From: Methanomassiliicoccaceae archaeon UBA71
GTDB lineage: Archaea > Thermoplasmatota > Thermoplasmata > Methanomassiliicoccales > Methanomethylophilaceae
Assembly: GCA_002504405.1 (NCBI GenBank)
Contig: DARO01000001.1
Coordinates: 1-64,000 of the forward strand
Length of the DNA stretch: 64,000 nt
Reading direction: 5' to 3'
The position numbers were made by a program, and so were the translations under genes. Below, piece by piece: positions 57,780-64,000 of this stretch (position 1 is the stretch's first letter; each line of letters begins with the position of its first letter). The notes beneath the pieces were generated by a model. That model did not search any database and was not told where the DNA came from. It worked only from the letters and a program-made list of their open reading frames with translations.

Positions 57780-60331
57780 TCGTCCTCCACCACGTCGCCC
57801 TGGGTGTACTCGTTCTGGAGCTTCTGCATGTAGTAGGCCTCCATGCGGTCCACGAGCTTCTTGAAGACGTTCAGCCTCAGGAACGCGATCTCCGTGAAGA
57901 ACCACAGGACCACGACCCCGATGAACACCAGGTTGACGTGCATCGGGAAGATCACGAGCCCGACGAGGTTCACTGCGACCACAGGGAAGTACGCGTACAT
58001 GGCATAGACGAGCAGCATCACGAAGGCCACGAGGGCTATCGGTATGAGGCTCTTGTTCGTCCTGCCGTCTATCGACAGGAACTTGTACCTGGGGCAGACG
58101 AGCAGCATCTGGAGCATCCCCGCCGCGGACACGAAGAACACCATGGCGGACCTCGCGACGATCTCGCTCTCGTCCACTATGTCCCACCCGAGGTCGCTCA
58201 GGAGCTGGCCCAGGGGCTTGCCTGATACCGCCTCCATGTGGGCCCAGTCTATTGCGAAGAGCCCGTCCTCGTAAGCAACCCATGTAGATACGTAGACTCC
58301 TATCGCGAACAGCGAGATCACTATGGCGCTGGGCAGGCAGAACCGCAGGACGTCCGGGAGGATCAGCTCCTTGTTGTCATCCGGCTTGGCGAAGATGGTC
58401 ATGAAGAACGCGAATATCGTCACGGTGACGAAGGCGTAGTAGGTGTTCTGGATGGGCAGCATCGGGATGTAGCCCAGGAGCACGAAGGTGAACAGGTAAA
58501 GCATCGCGAGGGTGATGTTCCTCGTCAGGTACAGCTTCAGGATGTCCCTCATCCCCGACACCGTCCTCCTACCCTCGACCAGGGCCTTCGGGAGGGCGGC
58601 GAAGTCGTCTCCGACCAGGACCATGTCGGCGACCCCCCTTGCCGCCCCGGAGCCGCTCTCCAGGGCGACCCCCACCTGGGCGTTCTTCAGGGATTTGACG
58701 TCGTTGACCCCGTCACCGATCATCGCCACGTAGTGGCCCTGCCTCTTGAGGGACTCTATGACGGCCTCCTTGTTCTCGGGCTTCATCCTTCCGAAGATGT
58801 TGCATTCGGAGGCGGCCCTGTCGAACTCCTCCGGGCCCATCGCATCCAGCTCCGGGCCGGAGACGATCCTCCTCTCCCCCGGGATGTCAGCGATGGAGAA
58901 CAGGGCGTCGACAGTCACCGGGTCGTCGCCCGAGATGACCTTCAGGTCCATCCCGTTCCTCAGGAACACCTCTATCGTCTCCCTGCAGTCTGGCCTTATC
59001 TCGTCCCTTATGGATATGACCGAGATCGGGACCAGGTCGTGCACGATCGGGTTTCCTTCCGCGTCGTGCATCGGCCCGTCGCCGCCCCTGCATAGGAGCA
59101 CCGTCCTGAGGCCCTTCCTGGATTCGGACTCTATGATGGAGGGCACCTGGTTCGGCGAGGTTATGTGGTCCCCGAGAGCCGTCCATGCGCCGACGTAGAG
59201 CGTGTGCACGCCGTCCGCATCCCTTGCCCTGACGGCGCTGTACTTCCTCTCCGAGGAGAACTGGATCTCCTCCAGCATCTCCGCCTCGGTCTCCCCGTAC
59301 TCGTTGAGTATCGCCTCCATCGTCCGGTTCCTGCTGCCGGTCAGGCTGGCGAACACCGATGCGAGGTGGACCGCCTCCTCCCTCGGGACGAAATCCACGG
59401 ACGACTCGTACCTGAGCCTGTTGGTCGTGATGGTACCGGTCTTGTCCATGCAGACGGTGTCCACATGACTGATGGACTCTACGGAGCTAGCCCTCTGGAG
59501 GAGCACCCCGGAGTCCGCCATCCTCGCGGCGGCGATCATGTACGTCAGGGTGATCAGAAGGAACAGCGCTATGGGGACGACGTCCAGGCAGAGGACGAAT
59601 GCCTCCAGGGTGTCGCTGAAGCTCTCGTGGGAGAGGAACAGCGACTTGAATATGGTTATGACGAAGAGGATGGCGGCTATCACCATCAGGATCTTGGTGA
59701 TGGTCCCCGTCTCCATCTGGAGGGGCGTCCTCTTCGAGGTGAACTTCTTTGCGTCCCTCAGCATCTGGTGGGCGTATGCGTCCGCCCCCACCGCGGTCAC
59801 CCTGTAGACGCACTCCCCGGTGATGCAGAAAGACCCGGAGTAGACCTTGTCGCCCTCGTGCTTCCTTACGGTGCTGGACTCCCCCGTCAGGAGCGACTCG
59901 TCCATCTCGACGGACCTGCACCTGATGGCATCGCCGTCGACGAGCGCCTGCTCCCCCGCGCGGAGAACAATCAAATCGTCCATGACGATCTCGGACTGGT
60001 CGATCTCGGATTCCGAGCCTTCCCTGAGGACGGTCACCTTCGGCCTCACGAGGAGGGCGATCTTGTCCAGCTTGCGCTTGGCGCGCATCTCCTGTATCGT
60101 CGAGATGAGGATGTTGACGATTATTATGCCGGTGGCGGATACCGCGCTTATGGGCTCGTCGCAGATGAGCAGCAGGATACCCAGGAGGAACAGTATCACG
60201 TTGAAGGGCGTGAACGTGTTCTTCACGAATATGTCGGTGTAAGTCCTGCTTGTGGTGACCTCGGCGTCGTTGGCCTGGCCGTTAGACTTGCGCTGGAGTA
60301 CCTCCTCCTGGGTCAGACCGGTCTCGTCCAT
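57776..60331 (-). CDS. P-type cation-transporting ATPase
   Basis: This is an 851-residue ion pump. The actuator motif LLTGESS is near 148-153, the phosphorylation motif DKTGTIT has Asp296, and the hinge is MIGDGVNDVKSLKNAQVGVALESGSGAA. Membrane helices flank these and cluster at the C terminus. The M4 motif, usually PEGL or PEAL in calcium/proton/magnesium pumps, reads PIAL (253-256) in VVPIALFLLITLTYMIAAARMA. It resembles CtpE-like calcium-uptake and related HAD-IC pumps. The ion is not certain. Confidence 0.9.
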   Translation of the reverse strand: MDETGLTQEEVLQRKSNGQANDAEVTTSRTYTDIFVKNTFTPFNVILFLLGILLLICDEPISAVSATGIIIVNILISTIQEMRAKRKLDKIALLVRPKVTVLREGSESEIDQSEIVMDDLIVLRAGEQALVDGDAIRCRSVEMDESLLTGESSTVRKHEGDKVYSGSFCITGECVYRVTAVGADAYAHQMLRDAKKFTSKRTPLQMETGTITKILMVIAAILFVITIFKSLFLSHESFSDTLEAFVLCLDVVPIALFLLITLTYMIAAARMADSGVLLQRASSVESISHVDTVCMDKTGTITTNRLRYESSVDFVPREEAVHLASVFASLTGSRNRTMEAILNEYGETEAEMLEEIQFSSERKYSAVRARDADGVHTLYVGAWTALGDHITSPNQVPSIIESESRKGLRTVLLCRGGDGPMHDAEGNPIVHDLVPISVISIRDEIRPDCRETIEVFLRNGMDLKVISGDDPVTVDALFSIADIPGERRIVSGPELDAMGPEEFDRAASECNIFGRMKPENKEAVIESLKRQGHYVAMIGDGVNDVKSLKNAQVGVALESGSGAARGVADMVLVGDDFAALPKALVEGRRTVSGMRDILKLYLTRNITLAMLYLFTFVLLGYIPMLPIQNTYYAFVTVTIFAFFMTIFAKPDDNKELILPDVLRFCLPSAIVISLFAIGVYVSTWVAYEDGLFAIDWAHMEAVSGKPLGQLLSDLGWDIVDESEIVARSAMVFFVSAAGMLQMLLVCPRYKFLSIDGRTNKSLIPIALVAFVMLLVYAMYAYFPVVAVNLVGLVIFPMHVNLVFIGVVVLWFFTEIAFLRLNVFKKLVDRMEAYYMQKLQNEYTQGDVVEDD

Positions 60332-60368
60332 CGGCTCTCGATTGGGCTGATGTTTAATATCTTTGCCC

Positions 60369-63263
60369 TCAATCCTTCGAGAGGCCCATCCTGTTCATCC
60401 TGCGTAGCACCTCGTCGCGCAGCTCGTCCATCGTCATGGGATCGAACTCCACCGTCCTGCCCAGGGACACGTAGTCGATGAAGCACCTCGCCGGCTTCCC
60501 GTAGTGGAGCGAGGCGGCGAGACCGTACACCGAGAGCTGGAACTCGTACTCGGCCTGGAACCTGTCGGACGCGTCGGTCTTGTAGTCGTGGACCTCGACC
60601 ACGTCCCCGAAGTCGGCCAGCAGGTCGATCCTTCCTCTGAGGACGACGTCGGTGCCGGCGATGGGGAGGACGCAGTCCGTCTCCGCCCTGGAGTCCACCG
60701 CGCAGTGCGCGCGCTCCACGATCGAGCGCACCATCCCGAGCTCCGGATAGTCCTCCGGGGGCTCGTTTCCGTCGAAGATTATCTCTGCCGCCGAATGCAC
60801 GGCATCGCCGTACTCCGGGCCCTTGCCGCAGACCTCGTGGTTCTTCTCTGACATCCCGCCCATGCCGTCCTCCGTGCTAAGGTCCATCAGGTCGTGGACC
60901 GCGAACCTGGGGCTCCTGGGCCGGTACCCGGAGAGATCCGGCCTGGCCGCTGCCGTCGTTGAGCTGTCAAACGTCCTCGCCATGGGGGCAGGAGGGCCCT
61001 CGTAGACCCCTCCGCTGAGCCCCTCTATGAACGGGGAGGGGTCCGAGCAGATGAATGTCTGGTACTGCTTCGCCCTGGATGCCGCCACGAAGAGCAGCCT
61101 CCTCTCCTCGCTGTAGTCCCTGCTGCCGGAGGCGGCCACCAACGCGGTCCTCCAGGACCTGCACAGCTTGGAGTACCCGTCGAACCTCCCTACGGAGTAT
61201 GCGCAGCGTATGCCGATCCGGTCGTCGTAGAGGTAGGCGCCTCCGCTTCCGGGCCTGAGGGGCATGATCCCCCTGTCCATGTACGGGATGATGACCACGG
61301 GGAACTCCAGCCCCTTGGCCTTGTGCATCGTCATTATCTTCACGGCGTCGCGGTCGATGGATCCCTCGAAGGGATACCTGGACCCGCTGGCTATGTCCTT
61401 CTCTATCATCCCAATCAGGTCCGATATCGTGAGGAGGGAGCCGCGGTGGGCGGTCGAGAGGGTGGTGATGATGGCCTGCGAGACGTCGTTGTCGATGCCG
61501 TACAGGGAGAATACCGTGGTCAGCATCTCGGTCACCCTGCGGCGCTTCAGGTAAAGGTCCCTGCGGGCCGCCACTATGGAGGCTGGCACGGCTGACGGGT
61601 CATCCCTCGCCGCCCTGCACTCGACAAGGGTGTACCCCATGTCTGCCATGATCGGCACGAATCCCCAGGGGTCCCTGTCGTTGTTGACGTACCTGAGCCA
61701 TGCCAGGAGGAGCTTCCCCTCGCGTGTGGACATTATGTCGGCGTCCCCCTCGAGGTATGCCGGGATGCCGGCCGAGGTGAGGCCGTCGAGGACCTTGGCG
61801 CAGCCGGACGTTGTGCGGCAGAACACCGCGATGTCCCCCAGCCCCACGGGCCTGCGGACATCCCCGTCGGCTATCTCACGGTCTGACTGGACGTAGTCGA
61901 GAACGCACCTGGCCACCGCCTCCGGCTCGCGGTCCCTCCCGTCGCACCTCACGAACCTGGTCTCGGTCAGGTCGCCGATCCTGCCGTCGGTGTCCGCCTT
62001 GAGCCTCACCACCTTCTCCTCCAGCCTCTCGACGTCGATCTCCTCCTTCTCGGTGCCCCGGATGAAGAGGGACTCGAACGCGTTCCGGACGATCGGCTCG
62101 GAGGAGCGGTAGTTCACGTCGAGGGAGAGCCTGGATACCGAAGGGATGCCGAACGGGACCCTGACCTTGTCCTCGTTGAGGAACCGGCGCATGGAGACCA
62201 TCCTCTCCTCGAACTCCACTATGTTGTGGATGGAGACGAACCTGAACCCGTAGATCCCCTGCTTCCAGTCCCCGACGGCGCAGAGGTTCGGCTCCGAGAG
62301 GACCATCATCGAGATCATCAGCTGTATGGCGTTGGTGTCCTGGAACTCGTCGATCATGACGTAGCGGAACGAGTTCCTCTGGCGGATGCGTCCGTCGTCG
62401 TAGAGTAATGAGAACGCCAGCATGGAGGTGAGTCCGAAGGTGAGCCTGTCGGAGGCGATGCTCTTGCGGATGTACTCGTGGTACACGGCGTGTATCAGGT
62501 CCAGCAGGCCGGAGCGGTCCTCCCCGGCGGCGTCCGCCAAATCGGTCTCGTCCAGGACCCCCTCCGACTGGGGCAGGGGATCGAAGCCCTCCTTCGGGGC
62601 CTTCTCGTGGATGGCCTTCCATGCCTGGGAGACGCCTGTCTTGGCAGAGGGCTCGTTCAGCCTGCGGAGGTCCTCCAGGACCCCCTCCGTGTCGCCCAGG
62701 AGGTCCCTGGACGGGTCTATGCCGAACCATCCGCGCTTCAGCGGAAAAACGCCCTTAGACATCAGCCTGTTGATCAGCGCCAGGATGTCCTTCGGGTACT
62801 GGCTGGCAACTATCGCCGCATCGCCGAAGTCCTCCCCCCGCTCAGCGAGGAAGTCGTCGAGGAACGACGAGAACCAGGTCTCGTTTAGGGTGTCGTTGGA
62901 GACGACCTCCGCTCCCCTCGTAAGCCTCTCCGAAATCCCGAAGAACGAGCCGGCCGTCTCGGGCGAGTCCATGAGTATCGAGCGGCAGAAAGCGTCGAAC
63001 GTGCTGGTCTGCACGAGCTTCGATTCCTTCAGCATGCCCCTGTCGGTCATGCTGCCCTTGATGCGCTCCTCCATCTCCGAGGCGGCATTGTTGGTGAAGG
63101 TGAGCATCAGCACGTCCCCGGGCGACACGTCCGGGCGGGAGACCAGGTTGAGGTACCTCTCCACGATGGTGTGGGTCTTGCCGGTGCCGGGGCCGGCGTC
63201 CACCACGACCATGCCGTCAAGGGTCCGGGCCAGCCTGGCCTGGGATTCGTTGAGGTCACTCAT
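60369..63263 (-). CDS. AddA/UvrD-type helicase-nuclease
   Basis: The 964-residue protein has superfamily 1 helicase motifs: Walker A AGPGTGKT (23-30), LTFTNNAASEM (Ia), IDEFQDTNAIQ (II), GDWKQGIYGFR (III), YRSSEPIV (IV), TMHKAKGLEFPVVIIP (V), and EERRLLFVAASRAKQ (VI). The C-terminal RecB-family nuclease domain has RGRIDLLADFGDVVEVHDYKTD. It should process DNA ends, as AddA does in AddAB. The start overlaps the upstream nuclease gene by 8 bases, the typical addB-addA order. Confidence 0.93.
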   Translation of the reverse strand: MSDLNESQARLARTLDGMVVVDAGPGTGKTHTIVERYLNLVSRPDVSPGDVLMLTFTNNAASEMEERIKGSMTDRGMLKESKLVQTSTFDAFCRSILMDSPETAGSFFGISERLTRGAEVVSNDTLNETWFSSFLDDFLAERGEDFGDAAIVASQYPKDILALINRLMSKGVFPLKRGWFGIDPSRDLLGDTEGVLEDLRRLNEPSAKTGVSQAWKAIHEKAPKEGFDPLPQSEGVLDETDLADAAGEDRSGLLDLIHAVYHEYIRKSIASDRLTFGLTSMLAFSLLYDDGRIRQRNSFRYVMIDEFQDTNAIQLMISMMVLSEPNLCAVGDWKQGIYGFRFVSIHNIVEFEERMVSMRRFLNEDKVRVPFGIPSVSRLSLDVNYRSSEPIVRNAFESLFIRGTEKEEIDVERLEEKVVRLKADTDGRIGDLTETRFVRCDGRDREPEAVARCVLDYVQSDREIADGDVRRPVGLGDIAVFCRTTSGCAKVLDGLTSAGIPAYLEGDADIMSTREGKLLLAWLRYVNNDRDPWGFVPIMADMGYTLVECRAARDDPSAVPASIVAARRDLYLKRRRVTEMLTTVFSLYGIDNDVSQAIITTLSTAHRGSLLTISDLIGMIEKDIASGSRYPFEGSIDRDAVKIMTMHKAKGLEFPVVIIPYMDRGIMPLRPGSGGAYLYDDRIGIRCAYSVGRFDGYSKLCRSWRTALVAASGSRDYSEERRLLFVAASRAKQYQTFICSDPSPFIEGLSGGVYEGPPAPMARTFDSSTTAAARPDLSGYRPRSPRFAVHDLMDLSTEDGMGGMSEKNHEVCGKGPEYGDAVHSAAEIIFDGNEPPEDYPELGMVRSIVERAHCAVDSRAETDCVLPIAGTDVVLRGRIDLLADFGDVVEVHDYKTDASDRFQAEYEFQLSVYGLAASLHYGKPARCFIDYVSLGRTVEFDPMTMDELRDEVLRRMNRMGLSKD

Positions 63264-64000
63264 CCTCCCCAGCCTCCTCGATGGACACCACGTCGGTCGT
63301 GCAGGCCTCGTAGAAGTCGCACTTCCTGCAGTCGCATACCGGCCTCGCGGGGAATTCCGTTACGGACATCCCCACAGCCTCCCTATGCATCCTGTCCGCC
63401 TCCTCGAGGAACCTCTCCAGGGTGGACATCGGCACGATCACCTCTCCGGGGGTGACGGCCATGCCGCCGTCAAGCATCTTCGTCACCTTCCCGACTGCCG
63501 CTGCGGCATCCTTGCGGTTGGTGTCCGTGTCCTTGAGCCCGGCGGCGTCCATGACTGCCGTAACGACGGCGAACTGGTCCCTCCAGGACCGTGGGTCTCC
63601 CTGGGCGGTCCGGGATATCGCCCCCACCACGGCCTCGTGATGGGGCGAGAACTTCTTGCTGAGCGACGTGCGGACCTGCTCCATGAAGGCAGGGCTGGAA
63701 ACAGCCGCGTCGAGCAGCTCCTTCCTGGAGACGGATACCGTCCTCACGCTCCCCATTATGTCGTAGCCCGGGTCCGCGGAACCCACGTCGTTGTCCATCA
63801 CGTAGAACTGGCGGAACCTTCCGTCTGAGCCGCCCTCCTCCAGGGCCAGCGCCAGGTACAGCAGGGGCTGGAACTCGGGGTTCTGGGAGCGGGTCCCCTC
63901 CGACATGTCCTTCGCGATCGTGACGCCCGGATGCGGGGACCCGGTCTTGTAGTCAATCACGGACCCATCCCAGTAGAGGTCGAACACCCCCTTGATCGGA
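63256..64000 (-). CDS. AddB-like PD-(D/E)XK nuclease with iron-sulfur cysteines (5' end outside the window)
   Basis: This is a partial gene: about 248 C-terminal residues are in the window, and the frame runs off the edge at 64000 (PIKGVFDLYWDGSV...). The RecB-type nuclease motif is VFDLYWDGSVIDYKTG (D...D-x-K). The C-terminal CDCRKCDFYEAC supplies three to four cysteines for a [4Fe-4S] cluster with one earlier Cys expected upstream, as in AddB and Cas4. It is coupled to the helicase-nuclease gene by overlap. Together they look like an archaeal counterpart of AddAB. Confidence 0.85.
   Translation of the reverse strand, partial: PIKGVFDLYWDGSVIDYKTGSPHPGVTIAKDMSEGTRSQNPEFQPLLYLALALEEGGSDGRFRQFYVMDNDVGSADPGYDIMGSVRTVSVSRKELLDAAVSSPAFMEQVRTSLSKKFSPHHEAVVGAISRTAQGDPRSWRDQFAVVTAVMDAAGLKDTDTNRKDAAAAVGKVTKMLDGGMAVTPGEVIVPMSTLERFLEEADRMHREAVGMSVTEFPARPVCDCRKCDFYEACTTDVVSIEEAGEDE

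Overview
The window reads as chromosomal DNA of a high-GC methanogenic archaeon, most likely a member of the Methanomassiliicoccales (Thermoplasmata), possibly a gut lineage. The evidence is: archaeal information-processing genes (S19e, L39e, L31e, aIF6, PDCD5-type protein, RfcL, Pelota, TYW1-type wyosine enzyme, archaeal LeuRS, 7S SRP RNA); a methanogenesis marker 2 protein; MptE and DUF373 proteins; TATA-box promoters with many apparently leaderless genes; and stop codon use of 56 TGA, 5 TAA and 0 TAG over 60 complete genes plus one partial gene. Absence of TAG is what a pyrrolysine-using archaeon would show. A BspA-type leucine-rich surface protein and a SUFU-domain protein suit a host-associated community. 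The genus is inference.

Layout. 1-4.6 kb: two phenylacetate-CoA ligase paralogs, an ACT protein, a SelB-like elongation-factor paralog and a small winged-helix regulator. 4.6-7 kb (minus): a homocitrate-synthase-family protein lacking its metal ligands, and Pelota. 7-11.4 kb: carAB. 11.7-13.3 kb (minus): BspA-like surface protein. 14-16.3 kb: gdhA, tRNA-Leu, a small acidic protein. 16.3-19.5 kb: a QueG-like Fe-S protein divergent from iorAB. 19.5-22.7 kb (minus): nicotinate phosphoribosyltransferase, an FtsZ-like protein that lacks the C-terminal domain, and a double ribbon-helix-helix regulator, followed by a regulatory region rich in TGTCSGACA sites. 22.7-27.9 kb: leuS, nitroreductase, acetyltransferase, an unknown gene and a TetR regulator. 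28.2-30 kb: SUFU-domain gene plus an unknown partner.

30-37.3 kb: UbiX, then a phosphate-uptake locus (AbrB-PhoU regulator divergent from pstS, a fused pstC-pstA, pstB and phoU). PstS is a circularly permuted tandem duplication. 38-40 kb: ribosomal cluster S19e-PDCD5-L39e-L31e-aIF6. 40-46.1 kb: MBL hydrolase, DUF373, MptE, site-2 protease, CorA, methanogenesis marker 2. 46.1-48.4 kb: SRP RNA (minus), then a small accessory protein and a sodium:solute symporter. 48.7-54.5 kb: second winged-helix paralog, ABC ATPase, zinc-ribbon protein, rfcL, taw1, DUF1294, two flavoproteins and an HxlR regulator. 54.5-64 kb: HPr-kinase-like protein with a membrane partner, sfsA, a DEDD exonuclease, a P-type ATPase and an AddAB-like helicase-nuclease pair cut by the window edge.

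How parts fit. IorAB interconverts aryl-pyruvates and aryl-acetyl-CoA, and the two ligases activate free aryl-acetates, so together they form an aromatic amino-acid salvage or overflow node. A perfect 17-bp operator of the form GTGCTA-N5-TAGCAC lies at the same distance from the TATA box of the second ligase and of the symporter operon, which suggests one repressor links aryl-acid activation to a transporter. The RHH regulator next to an FtsZ-family gene recalls the CdrS-FtsZ arrangement known from haloarchaea. The most unusual items are the metal-site-less homocitrate synthase homolog, the truncated FtsZ with its RHH gene and site array, the permuted PstS, and the shared operator.
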